Of a DNA stretch of 64,000 bases, positions 26,990 through 35,111 are shown in pieces; within the stretch, counting starts at the first letter, position 1; each line of letters starts with the position of its first letter. The position numbers and the translations under genes were made by a program. Source of the stretch: CAZIAK01 sp964537035 (GTDB lineage Bacteria; Planctomycetota; B15-G4). The stretch spans positions 42,784 to 106,783 of the forward strand of contig CAZIAK010000014.1 in NCBI GenBank assembly GCA_964537035.1, given 5' to 3'. The notes beneath the pieces were generated by a model. It made no database searches. It saw nothing but the letters and a program-made list of their open reading frames with translations, and was not told the origin of the DNA.

Positions 26990-27130
26990 ATGAAGGGCTT
27001 TCTCGACTTCCTGAAGCAGAACAAGAAGCTCTGGATCCCGCCGATCCTGGTCTTCATCGCTCTGCTTGTCTACCTGGCCATGAAGTCGGCCGACGTACCC
27101 AAGCAGCCCTTTGACTACCGGGCCAACTGA
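26990..27130 (+). CDS. 46-aa single-pass membrane protein, DUF5989-like
   Basis: A short gene starting at the ATG at 26990, 11 bases after the ettA stop, with GGAG about 10 bases before it. The protein begins MKGFLDFLKQNKKLWIPP, then has one hydrophobic helix (ILVFIALLVYLAMKS) and a short polar tail. Layout and the FLKQNKKLWIPP start resemble DUF5989 proteins, small membrane peptides often found beside SxtJ-like and carbamoyltransferase genes. Neither partner is present here. The next gene begins 3 bases after its stop. Function unknown. Confidence 0.75.
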   Translation: MKGFLDFLKQNKKLWIPPILVFIALLVYLAMKSADVPKQPFDYRAN

Positions 27131-27133
27131 CCC

Positions 27134-27724
27134 ATGGGAACGGCCACAGCCACCGCCGTCGTCGCCGGCTTGCTGGTGCTGCTCTGGGTCGCGGGGTGTC
27201 GGCGAGAGATCGACGGGCCGCCAGCCAACGACTCTTCGGTGCAGACCGAGCAGACCGGGCCCCAGGCCGCTGACCTCTTTGCCGGCTGGCCTGAGCAGCT
27301 GAAAGATCTGGTGGTCTCAGCCCGTGATCGCTTCGAGGCGCCGTCGCTGTTTCCCACGGCGGGCTTCGAGTTGCCAGCAGGCGCGGTGATCGTCGACGTG
27401 CGTACGGCGGCAGAGATCGCGGTGTCCGTCATCCCCGGCTCACGGGCCCTGTCCGACGACGACCTGCGCGAGGCCTTTCTCGACGAGGTCCACCCGGGTC
27501 CGGTGGTGGTCTACTGCACGGCCGGTTGGCGCTCGGCTGAGTTCACCGCCGAGCTCGTGGACGCTGGGGTGCAGGCGCTGAACCTCGAAGGCGGGGTGTG
27601 CGCCTGGGCCCTCGTGGGCGGGCTGTTGGTCGATCAGCAGGGCGCGCCGACCCAGCGCATCCATGCCTACTCTGACGACTTCGCCGAATGCGTTCCTCTG
27701 GGCTTCCAGGCCGTCTTCGACTGA
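27134..27724 (+). CDS. rhodanese-domain lipoprotein
   Basis: 196 aa. The N-terminus has a lipoprotein signal (VVAGLLVLLWVAGC, Cys ~22), so it is probably anchored on the outer face of the inner membrane. A single rhodanese domain spans ~70-165: VIVDVRTAAEIAVSVIPGSRAL and the active-site loop VVVYCTAGWRSAEFT, with Cys followed by Arg at the usual C-x4-R spacing. Rhodanese domains move sulfane sulfur or act as phosphatase-like binding modules. The C-terminal ~35 residues (APTQRIHAYSDDFAECVPLGF) are additional. It starts 3 bases after the 46-aa membrane protein gene, and the two are probably co-translated. Confidence 0.85.
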   Translation: MGTATATAVVAGLLVLLWVAGCRREIDGPPANDSSVQTEQTGPQAADLFAGWPEQLKDLVVSARDRFEAPSLFPTAGFELPAGAVIVDVRTAAEIAVSVIPGSRALSDDDLREAFLDEVHPGPVVVYCTAGWRSAEFTAELVDAGVQALNLEGGVCAWALVGGLLVDQQGAPTQRIHAYSDDFAECVPLGFQAVFD

Positions 27725-27749
27725 CCCCGCAGAGCGCTCGCCGCGGGGT
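27724..27749 (+). terminator. possible hairpin after the rhodanese gene
   Basis: ACCCCGC (27724-27730) pairs exactly with GCGGGGT (27743-27749), leaving a 12-base loop. It begins at the last base of the rhodanese stop codon. There is no T-run, so it could be an intrinsic terminator only in part or an mRNA stability element. Confidence 0.35.
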
Positions 27750-27888
27750 TCAGGGCTGGCAGGCGAGCGCCGTGAAATTGCGGCGTGTGAGGGCGTAACA
27801 ACCGCCCCTGTTGGCCAGAGCGGCGGGCTCGCGGCCTCCGTGGTGGCCGAGTTGGCTCACCAGCCACTCTGACCCGGGGAGACCCTGC

Positions 27889-28206
27889 ATGTTCGACCAA
27901 CTGTTCGGGGGCCAGGCGCTCTGGTTCACGACCCCGGCATTGCTGGGCACGGTGGTGTTTGCCGCGCGCCTGGCCCTGTCAGCCATGGGCAAGGGGGCTG
28001 AGCCGAGGCTCGAGGTCGACGGGCCCCATGAGGCCCTCATGCCCCTGTCCATTCTCAGCGTCGCGGCCTTTGTGGGCGGCGTGGGCTGGGCGGGCATGGG
28101 CGCCCTGCTCGGGCTGGGCTGGGAGATGGCCCCTGCGGCCGCCGTGGGTGTAGCCGGCGGAGTGTCCATGGTGTGGCTTCTGGGGCTGCTCAGTCTGACC
28201 CGTTAG
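27889..28206 (+). CDS. small membrane protein, unknown family
   Basis: 105 aa from the ATG at 27889, which has GGGGAG 7 bases upstream. Three hydrophobic segments are visible: WFTTPALLGTVVFAARLAL, LSILSVAAFVGGVGWAGMGALLG and AAAVGVAGGVSMVWLLGLLSL. The short cytoplasmic or periplasmic loop contains EPRLEVDGPHEA. The shape recalls the membrane half of YqiJ/NfeD-like proteins without the OB-fold domain, but I cannot assign it. It lies 31 bases before the M28 peptidase gene on the same strand. Confidence 0.65.
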   Translation: MFDQLFGGQALWFTTPALLGTVVFAARLALSAMGKGAEPRLEVDGPHEALMPLSILSVAAFVGGVGWAGMGALLGLGWEMAPAAAVGVAGGVSMVWLLGLLSLTR

Positions 28207-28237
28207 CCCTCATCTTCCGTCGGGTTAGCCTGGGCCC

Positions 28238-29629
28238 ATGTTCACCAACCCGTCGATCCTTGTCTGTTGCGCCTTGCTCATCTGCAGCCCTTCTCTCGCG
28301 AGCCAGCAGCCCCTGTCCGCCTCCGCCCTGCGGGGACACGTGGAGGTGCTCGCCGCTGACCGCCTCGACGGGCGCGGCACGGGCACGGTGGGCGGCCTCG
28401 CTGCAGCTCACTACATCGCTGGCGTTCTGGCAGGCGCGGGCTGCGAACCGGCCGGGGATGACGGCAGCTGGTTCCAGCAGACCGATGTGCAGCGTCACGA
28501 GCTCTCCGCGACGGGGCAGCTGGTCGTCATCGACGAGGACGGACAGGAGCGGGGGCTGTCCTACGGCGCCGACTGGCAGATCTTCAGCGGCGGGCCAGTG
28601 GCGGGGACGTTCGACATCGTCTATGCGGCCAGTCCCGACGAGCTGCCCGCAGAGCCCAGGCCAGGCAGCGTGCTGGTCCTCACAGCGGACATGCGCCAGG
28701 CGTTCGGTTGGCTGCAAGGTGGCGCTTCCGACGGCTGGCCAGCGGTCCTGCTCCTGGGGCCGCCAACGCCCGGTCAGCCAGGCGACGCCCCCACCGAGCT
28801 GGTCGCCAGGCCGGGGAGCCCCTTGCTGATCATGGCCCGAGGCGAGGTGGTGGCAAACCTCGCCTCACGGAGCAGCCAGCGGCTGCGTCTGAACCTGGAG
28901 GCCGTCCGCTCAAGCCCAGCGTTCAATGTGCTCGGTCGCCTGGCCGGGACGGGCGCCGACGGCGGGCCCAGCCTGGCCAGCGAAGCGGTGGTGATCTCTG
29001 CGCACTACGACCACCTCGTCGGCCACGGGGGGGCGCCGGGCGAGGATCAGATCTACAACGGCGCCGACGATGACGCGTCAGGGGTGGCCGCCGTGCTGGA
29101 GCTGGCCCGGATGGCGGGCCAGGCACCGGCCCCCGCGCGCACCCTGCTCTTCGTCTTGGCCACCGGCGAAGAGCACGGCTTGCTGGGCACGGAGTTCTAC
29201 CTGGATCATCCCGCCGCGCCCCTCGAGCAGACGGTCTACAACCTCAACTTCGAGATGATCGGTCGGCCCGACGCCATGATCGGCGGCTCGGGGCAGCTGT
29301 GGCTCACCGGCTTCGAGCTGAGCAACATGGGCCCGGCGTGGGCAGGCTTGGGCTTGGCAGTGAAACCAGACCCGCGGCCCAAGCAGATGTTCTTTCGGCG
29401 CTCGGACAACTACGCCTTTGTTGAGCGTGGTGTCGTGGCTCAGAGCCTGTCCAGCTACGACCTGCACGACGACTATCATCGTCCGTCTGATGAGGCAGGC
29501 CGTCTCGACTACGAGCACATGGCCGCTGCGCTACAGCTCTCTTGGCGCGCGCTCCAGCCTCTCGCCAGCGGGGCCTTGGACCCCGCCTGGACGGAGACCT
29601 CCGGCTTGGAGTCGTCTTCTGGCCGCTGA
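28238..29629 (+). CDS. secreted M28 family zinc aminopeptidase
   Basis: 463 aa with a signal peptide (ILVCCALLICSPSLAS). The di-zinc ligands of family M28 are in order: His and Asp in SAHYDHL and GADDDASGV, catalytic Glu-Glu in ATGEEHGLLG, a later Asp/Glu (NFEMIGRPD) and His in HDDYHRPSD. Residues ~110-220 form an inserted PA (protease-associated) like domain, with GPVAGTFDIVYA and GSVLVLTADMR. Members remove N-terminal amino acids from peptides outside the cytoplasm. It converges with the minus-strand operon ending at 29634, with only 4 bases between the stops. Confidence 0.92.
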   Translation: MFTNPSILVCCALLICSPSLASQQPLSASALRGHVEVLAADRLDGRGTGTVGGLAAAHYIAGVLAGAGCEPAGDDGSWFQQTDVQRHELSATGQLVVIDEDGQERGLSYGADWQIFSGGPVAGTFDIVYAASPDELPAEPRPGSVLVLTADMRQAFGWLQGGASDGWPAVLLLGPPTPGQPGDAPTELVARPGSPLLIMARGEVVANLASRSSQRLRLNLEAVRSSPAFNVLGRLAGTGADGGPSLASEAVVISAHYDHLVGHGGAPGEDQIYNGADDDASGVAAVLELARMAGQAPAPARTLLFVLATGEEHGLLGTEFYLDHPAAPLEQTVYNLNFEMIGRPDAMIGGSGQLWLTGFELSNMGPAWAGLGLAVKPDPRPKQMFFRRSDNYAFVERGVVAQSLSSYDLHDDYHRPSDEAGRLDYEHMAAALQLSWRALQPLASGALDPAWTETSGLESSSGR

Positions 29630-29633
29630 GCCC

Positions 29634-32261
29634 TCAGCTGCCGGTGGGCGGCGATGAGTAGAACCGCCAGGCCATGCGCAGCAATCCCCAGGCGCCTGTG
29701 GTCTCTGCGCCCAGCTGCTGGTTGCGCTGCCCGATCTCAAAAGCGAGGCGCCACTGTTCGAAGAGCACTGCCCAGGCCTTGAAGAGCGATGTGGACGGGT
29801 CGTAGATGTGCGTGGCCTCGGAGGTGAGCCCGTTGAGTTCAATGATGTGTAGATCGCGGCCAGCCATGAGCGCCTCGGCTGAGGGGGCTCGCAAATCGAA
29901 GCGCCCGAAGAAGAAGCCGTCGAAGCCCTTGGCGATGTGATCGATCGCCTCTTCGAGCGCCTCGGTCCGGAGCTGTTCACCGTCGAGGAACAGCGCGCCC
30001 TGGCAGTGGGTGCCGAGGCGGGCCAGGGGGACGGACTCGCCCTGGCCTGGCACCTCGTCGAGCCGGTGGGACAGGTTCTCGCAGGAGAGCCGGGCCATGG
30101 TGACCGCTCGATCATCATCGAAGATGAGCTCTTCGACCGTGCGTACGCCATCGCCGCTCAGCGTGGGCAGGCGCTTGGTGGTGATCGAGAAGATGTGGCC
30201 CTGCGCCTCGTCGGGGTGGCGGGTGTAGAAGACGCCGAACTCCTGGCCGTCGAGGCGCTCTTGCAGGATCACGTCAACCCGGCTCTTGCTCAGGTACGCG
30301 CGGATCTCCTCTCGGGACGCTGCGAAGACCACGTCTTGCCCCCGCTGTCCGGCGTCGGGCTTGAGCACCACCGGCAAGGAGCCCCACGGCTGATCAAGGA
30401 ACTCGTCCGCCAGGGCCATGCGGGAGTCGAGTGTCTCGTGGGCAGGGAGCAGCTGGATGGCGGGCAAGAACTCGCCGCGGCTGCGCAGGTTGTGCTGGAT
30501 ATCGCTCTTCGACTCGCCGACGAAGCCCCCGGCAGGGATGCCGGGGTTGACCGCAGTGACCGGCGCGATCCCGCCGTGCTTCAGGGACAGCCAGCCCACG
30601 TAGGCCACCACCGGCGGGTAGAACAGCCACGGGGGCCAGAACTCCCAGCGGGTCCATCTTCGCCAGCTGCCGAAGAGCTGTCGCCGCCCCCGATGACTGG
30701 CTGCGGGGATGGCTACACGCAGTACGAGCAGCATCACCGTGAGCAGGGTGAACAGCGTGGTCAGGGTGTGGTCTTGCAGCCAGGTCACGCTCTCGAGCAT
30801 CTGCTCGCCGAGGACCATGGAGGCGCCCACGAGGGCTGGGGTCCAGAGCACTCCGGCCAGGGCGAACCAGAGGGCGAAGCGGGGCAGGCTGGTGCCCACC
30901 ACGCCGGCGGCGAAGTAGGTCGGCAGCCGCATCCCGGGCATGAAGCGGCTGATGAAGATGGCCGCCATGCCTCGCTGCTGAAACCACCTCGAGGCTCGGG
31001 CCAGTGTGGTCTCGCTGAACATCCAGCGCAGGGGACGACGACGTACGGCTGCACGGCCCAGCAATCGCCCGGCCGCGAAGAGCGCCAGGTCGCCCGCCAG
31101 GATGCCCACGAAGGCGCCGCTCGTCGCCGCCAGAAAGGACATCTGCCCTCGGGCTGCCAGGAGCCCCGCTCCCACACAGGCCAGGTCTTCGCTGATCAAC
31201 GTGGCCACCGCGATCAGCGACATCAGCAGGAGCAGCACCAGCCCCGTGGCGGGGGGCACGGAGCTGGGGTCGAAGGGCAGGTTGGCCGCTGCCACCCGCT
31301 CTGGGGACGCGTCCTCGCGGCGCACGGCCTCTCCTGACTCGACCCGAGAGACAAAGTCGAGCAGCGCTGCTGTGAACGGTGGGTGGTCCTTGAAGACCAT
31401 GAAGTGCCGATCTGGTCCCATCCACAGCTCGCTCTGAGGCACGATGCGCACGTGCTCCCTGGCGGCGGCCGCAGGTACCAGTGGGTCCCGCTCACCATGG
31501 ATGATCAACACGGGCACATCGATCTGCTCGAGAATGCCCCGCAGTGGGCGTTGGTCGCTGTCACAGAACGAGCGCGCGTAGGTGTAGGCCTTCTCAAAGG
31601 CGTCCGTGGCACCGAAGTGTGGTGTGAGCAGCGCGACGATCTGGATGAGTCGCAGCTGGGCCAGGTGCACGGCGTGATTGAGCCGGTAGTCCCCGAGCAG
31701 CTCGAGCTCTTGCACGCCGATGGCCGAGAGCAAGGTCAGCGAGGCCACGCGCTCGGGCGCAAGGTTCCACAACTGCAAGGCCACGCCGCCGCCCAGGCTG
31801 TAGCCCACGACGTGGGCCTGGCGCACACCCTCTCGGGCCAAGAGCTGCTGGAGGTAATGGGCGGAGGCCTTCACCGAGTAGTCGCTGACCGTTCGTTGCG
31901 AGTGACCGAAGCCGGGCAGGTCCGGGACCATGACGTGGTAGTCACCGGCGAGCAGTGGCACCAGGGTCTCGAAGTGCTCCTTGCGCCCGGGGCTGCCGTG
32001 GAGCAGGACGATGGTGGGGGCGTCTTTGCTCCCGGCTTCGTGCCAGGCGAGCTGCACCCGGCCACCGCTGACGTTCCCTGAGGCGTCGACCTCTGCCAGC
32101 GCTGTGACGCGGTCGCCTGTGCTCTGCGAGTCACCGACGAGGGCCGGGGAGGCCGGATCAGACGGCGTGGAGCTGGCCACGGCTTGCCAGCACCACGAAG
32201 CGATGAGGGCCGAGGCCCACAGCCAGAGGAAGCCCCGAGCCAGACGTGCCATGGGGCTCAT
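29634..32261 (-). CDS. alpha/beta-hydrolase - DedA/VTT - ATP-grasp fusion protein
   Basis: 875 aa from the ATG at 32261; the open frame extends to 32375 but would overlap olsA. A signal anchor (LWLWASALIASWCWQA) leads to an alpha/beta-hydrolase with nucleophile GYSLGGG (Ser155), acid GERDPL (Asp259) and PDRHFMVF (His286). Residues ~337-522 are a DedA/VTT membrane domain with the typical SRFMPGMRLPTYFAAG. One or two more helices precede an ATP-grasp domain from ~600, with VVLKPDAGQRGQDV, VILQERLDGQEFGVF and a metal-binding IIELNGLTSE. It follows olsA after 16 bases. DedA proteins move lipids across the membrane and ATP-grasp enzymes join carboxylates to amines, so a role in modifying or translocating the amino-acyl lipid made upstream is plausible but inferred. 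Confidence 0.75.
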   Translation of the reverse strand: MSPMARLARGFLWLWASALIASWCWQAVASSTPSDPASPALVGDSQSTGDRVTALAEVDASGNVSGGRVQLAWHEAGSKDAPTIVLLHGSPGRKEHFETLVPLLAGDYHVMVPDLPGFGHSQRTVSDYSVKASAHYLQQLLAREGVRQAHVVGYSLGGGVALQLWNLAPERVASLTLLSAIGVQELELLGDYRLNHAVHLAQLRLIQIVALLTPHFGATDAFEKAYTYARSFCDSDQRPLRGILEQIDVPVLIIHGERDPLVPAAAAREHVRIVPQSELWMGPDRHFMVFKDHPPFTAALLDFVSRVESGEAVRREDASPERVAAANLPFDPSSVPPATGLVLLLLMSLIAVATLISEDLACVGAGLLAARGQMSFLAATSGAFVGILAGDLALFAAGRLLGRAAVRRRPLRWMFSETTLARASRWFQQRGMAAIFISRFMPGMRLPTYFAAGVVGTSLPRFALWFALAGVLWTPALVGASMVLGEQMLESVTWLQDHTLTTLFTLLTVMLLVLRVAIPAASHRGRRQLFGSWRRWTRWEFWPPWLFYPPVVAYVGWLSLKHGGIAPVTAVNPGIPAGGFVGESKSDIQHNLRSRGEFLPAIQLLPAHETLDSRMALADEFLDQPWGSLPVVLKPDAGQRGQDVVFAASREEIRAYLSKSRVDVILQERLDGQEFGVFYTRHPDEAQGHIFSITTKRLPTLSGDGVRTVEELIFDDDRAVTMARLSCENLSHRLDEVPGQGESVPLARLGTHCQGALFLDGEQLRTEALEEAIDHIAKGFDGFFFGRFDLRAPSAEALMAGRDLHIIELNGLTSEATHIYDPSTSLFKAWAVLFEQWRLAFEIGQRNQQLGAETTGAWGLLRMAWRFYSSPPTGS

Positions 32262-32277
32262 GATGGGGGCGCTCGCC

Positions 32278-33042
32278 TCAGCCTGCTGCGGTGGGTTGAT
32301 GAATCTGAGTGATGGCCTGGTGCAAGTGCCTGGCCAGCTTGTGGCGAGTGTCGGCTTGGATGGGCCGCTTACCAAAGGTAATTGTGGCTTCGATGCGGGG
32401 CAGGCTCAGCAAGTCGATGAAGTGGTCGAAGAAGGTCATCTCTCCCCACCAGCAGACCGCTTCGGACGGGGGGGCGGCGCCAGCGGGCGTGTCGTAGCTC
32501 AGGCTCGCGTAGCTCACCGCCTGTTCGCAGCGGACCGCTGGCTCTAGCAGGGAGGAGCGAAAGGGCAAGACCTCTTGCCCACCTGATGACGTGCCCTCGG
32601 GAAACATCAGCAGGCCCCGGCCCGAGGCCAGCACGTCGTGGATCAGGGTGTTGACCCTGGCCACATCCCGACGCAGGTCGCGATCGATGAAGATCGTGTT
32701 CGCCGCCCGGGCCAGCAGCCCCAGCACGGGCCAGCCGGCCACGTCTGCCCTGCTGACGAAGATCCCTGGTGCCCTGGACATCAAGGTAATGATGTCCACG
32801 TAGCCCAGGTGGTTACTGACCAGGATGAAAGGCGCCTGGGGAGCTTCACCCACCACGGACACGCGCAGGTTCATGATCCGTGCCACGCCTCGGGCCCAGC
32901 CACCGCACAGGAACGTCTGCACGGTGCGCAGTCTGGGTGCTGAGAACCAGCCGAGGGGCCGACAGACCTGGTAGGCAATGAACATCACCGCAGACCAGAG
33001 CAAGAAGGACACGAGGCGCAAGGCGGCACGCAAGCGGGGCAA
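32278..33042 (-). CDS. olsA: lyso-ornithine lipid O-acyltransferase (PlsC family)
   Basis: 254 aa. An N-terminal helix (RLVSFLLWSAVMFIAYQV) anchors a PlsC-type acyltransferase. The catalytic motif is NHLGYVD (His-x4-Asp), with block II-III residues in FIDRDLRRD and the substrate motif MFPEGTSSGG. The general family transfers acyl chains to the hydroxyl of lyso-lipids. The neighbour 10 bases upstream is OlsB-like, so the likely reaction is the second step of ornithine-lipid synthesis, acylating the 3-hydroxyl of lyso-ornithine lipid. Generic 1-acylglycerol-3-phosphate acyltransferase activity cannot be excluded on sequence alone. Confidence 0.8.
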   Translation of the reverse strand: MPRLRAALRLVSFLLWSAVMFIAYQVCRPLGWFSAPRLRTVQTFLCGGWARGVARIMNLRVSVVGEAPQAPFILVSNHLGYVDIITLMSRAPGIFVSRADVAGWPVLGLLARAANTIFIDRDLRRDVARVNTLIHDVLASGRGLLMFPEGTSSGGQEVLPFRSSLLEPAVRCEQAVSYASLSYDTPAGAAPPSEAVCWWGEMTFFDHFIDLLSLPRIEATITFGKRPIQADTRHKLARHLHQAITQIHQPTAAG

Positions 33043-33052
33043 GGGGGCGAGC

Positions 33053-33847
33053 TCAGCTGCTGAAGAACATCCGCCGCACCAAGGCGGGGATGGCGTGGGT
33101 GTCCATGATCACGAGGAAGTCGATGGTCTTGAATTCGCGGTCAATGGCGGGTTCGCTGGCCACGCGGACGCCGAAGCGCATGTACGTCCCGAACAAGGTG
33201 GGCAGCTTGACCGCCGCCACGGCAGCCGGGTCGGGCAGGGGCCCCGCACAGCTGTGCCGCGGACGGGCTCTGGCCAGAGGCCCTGGCCAGACGAGATCCT
33301 GCTCGCGCAACCAGGCCATCACCGTGCGCCCTTCTTCGGTGTCCTGGCTGGTCAGGGAGCAGCAGCCGAACAGGTAGCGCTTGCCTTGCAAGTTGAGGTA
33401 GCGAGCCAGCCCGCGCCAGAGCCCGAAGAGGACCTTCTGCTGGCGGTGCTCCATGGCCACGCAAGCCCGGCCGATCTCCACCGCGTCGTCGAGTCGGGCC
33501 TGCCCCAGATCGCTGAGGTGGTACTCGCCGTCAGAGTAGAGCCCGTTGTGAGCGGCGGCCATCTCTGGGGTCTGCATGCGATAGGTGCCGACGATCTGCC
33601 CCTCGTGTTCGACCACGAGGTGATGGCAGCCGTCGTCGAAGCGGTCTTTGTCGCGACCCGTGAGCCGCGAGCTGGCCAGGCCTTCACCCAGCTCGACGTT
33701 GAACACCTGGTAGCGCAAACGCAGGGCTGCCTCGACATCTGCCGGGGTCGTGGCGAGGCGAATACGGTAGCGGCCCTCGTCGAAACACAGCTCGGGTACG
33801 GAGTCGAGGGCTGTGCTGGAGAGCTGTGGCTTGGCGCTGTGGGACAT
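33053..33847 (-). CDS. olsB: ornithine N-alpha-acyltransferase (OlsB/hemolysin-like GNAT)
   Basis: 264 aa from the ATG at 33847; the frame extends upstream to 34219 but that part overlaps the divergent gene. The COG3176 fold is recognised by RIRLATTPADVEAALRLRYQVF, VEHEGQIVGTYRM, DAVEIGRACVA and GLWRGLARYLNLQGKRYLFG. OlsB transfers a 3-hydroxyacyl chain from acyl carrier protein to the alpha-amine of ornithine. The pairing with a PlsC-type gene 10 bases downstream matches the olsBA arrangement, and ornithine lipids are known from planctomycetes. Other long-chain N-acylamino-acid products are possible. Confidence 0.78.
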   Translation of the reverse strand: MSHSAKPQLSSTALDSVPELCFDEGRYRIRLATTPADVEAALRLRYQVFNVELGEGLASSRLTGRDKDRFDDGCHHLVVEHEGQIVGTYRMQTPEMAAAHNGLYSDGEYHLSDLGQARLDDAVEIGRACVAMEHRQQKVLFGLWRGLARYLNLQGKRYLFGCCSLTSQDTEEGRTVMAWLREQDLVWPGPLARARPRHSCAGPLPDPAAVAAVKLPTLFGTYMRFGVRVASEPAIDREFKTIDFLVIMDTHAIPALVRRMFFSS

Positions 33848-34121
33848 GAGGTTCTCGCTGGTTTCGCGCAAGCCCGTGATTGGCTTGTCCTGGCCGTTCG
33901 GCTGCGCAATCGCACCCCGCTGATGTTCAGAACGCTGATCATCATTGCCAAAAGAGCGGCCCAGGCAAGGCGGGATGTCGCTCGCGGCTTCCCGGGCCAC
34001 TGTCGCGCCGCAGACCATCGCCCCAGGCCAGCGTAACCCGCGGCCGAGGGTCAGCATCTCTTGAGCAGACCCACGATGGTCGCTGCCAGCCGATTTCCCA
34101 GTGTTGAAGAGAGTTCGAGCC

Positions 34122-35060
34122 ATGAATATCCCCAGCTTCGCCCTGCACGCTACTCTGCTCATGGGGGCTCTCGCAGTGACCACGCCCCTGTCTGTTGCGG
34201 CCGAGGCCGATCGGGACACCTCGTTCTACAACCTGGGCGAGGGAGGTCTGGCCTTGGAGGGCTTCGATCCCGTGGCCTACTTCGACGAGGGTGGCGCCGC
34301 AGCGACCCGGGGGCTGGCCAGCCTCTCCCTCGAGCACGACGGGGTGGTCTATCACTTCGCCAGCGACGAGAACCGCCAGCTGTTTGTGGGCAATCCCGGC
34401 AAGTACGAGCCGACCCACGGTGGCTGGTGCGCCTACGCCATGAGCAAGGATGTGCGCTACAAGGTCGATCCCCAGGCCTTTCTCCTCTCGGAAGGTCGGC
34501 TGACCCTGTTCGCCGATCTGGACTACGTGGAGTTCGATGGCAAATGGGTCCCCGAGCAGCACGAGTCGCTGGCCTTGGCCGACAAGAATTGGCTGGCCTT
34601 CTCGGGCGAAGCCGCGCGCAGAGCGCCCAAGGGCAGCTACCGCTCGTACGAGGCGTTCAACCTGAGCGGGGCTTCCTTGGCCATGGAGGGCTTCGACCCG
34701 GTGAGCTACTTCCATGCAGGGGGAGCCAAGCCGCAGAAGGGCAACGCCCGCTGGTCACATCGCGTGGGCGGCGTGGTCTACCACTTCGTCAGCGAGAAGC
34801 ACCTGGAGCTGTTTCGCGCCGACCCGAGCCGCTATGAGCCGGCCCACGGGGGCTGGTGCTCCTACGCCATGGGCGCCTCTGCCGAAAAAGTCGAGGTCGA
34901 CCCGAAGGCGTACCGCATGACCGACGGTCAGCTGCACCTCTTCTTCAACACCTGGTATGCCGACACCCGGGATGACTGGGACGAGGACACGGCCCGGCTG
35001 AAAAAGAAAGCCGACAGCAACTGGGCCAAGATCCTGGAGAAAGAGGCCTCTGGTCGCTGA
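34122..35060 (+). CDS. exported tandem YHS-domain protein
   Basis: 312 aa starting at the ATG at 34122 (a GTG at 34101 is a weaker alternative). A signal peptide (HATLLMGALAVTTPLSVAAEA) precedes two similar ~140-residue halves. Each half has EGFDPVAYF or EGFDPVSYF, then GVVYHF, then KYEPTHGGWCAYAM or RYEPAHGGWCSYAM, then a segment around VDPKAYRMTDGQLHLFF. This is the YHS domain, seen in many exported proteins and suspected to bind metal. Single-domain forms are common; the duplication here is unusual. Each half has one conserved Cys in GGWC. It is divergent from olsB, with 274 bases between. Role unknown. Confidence 0.85.
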   Translation: MNIPSFALHATLLMGALAVTTPLSVAAEADRDTSFYNLGEGGLALEGFDPVAYFDEGGAAATRGLASLSLEHDGVVYHFASDENRQLFVGNPGKYEPTHGGWCAYAMSKDVRYKVDPQAFLLSEGRLTLFADLDYVEFDGKWVPEQHESLALADKNWLAFSGEAARRAPKGSYRSYEAFNLSGASLAMEGFDPVSYFHAGGAKPQKGNARWSHRVGGVVYHFVSEKHLELFRADPSRYEPAHGGWCSYAMGASAEKVEVDPKAYRMTDGQLHLFFNTWYADTRDDWDEDTARLKKKADSNWAKILEKEASGR

Positions 35061-35111
35061 GTGAGGGGCCAGTTCTTCCCCGGTTCGGCGATCCCGTGAG
35101 ATCATGCCGGG

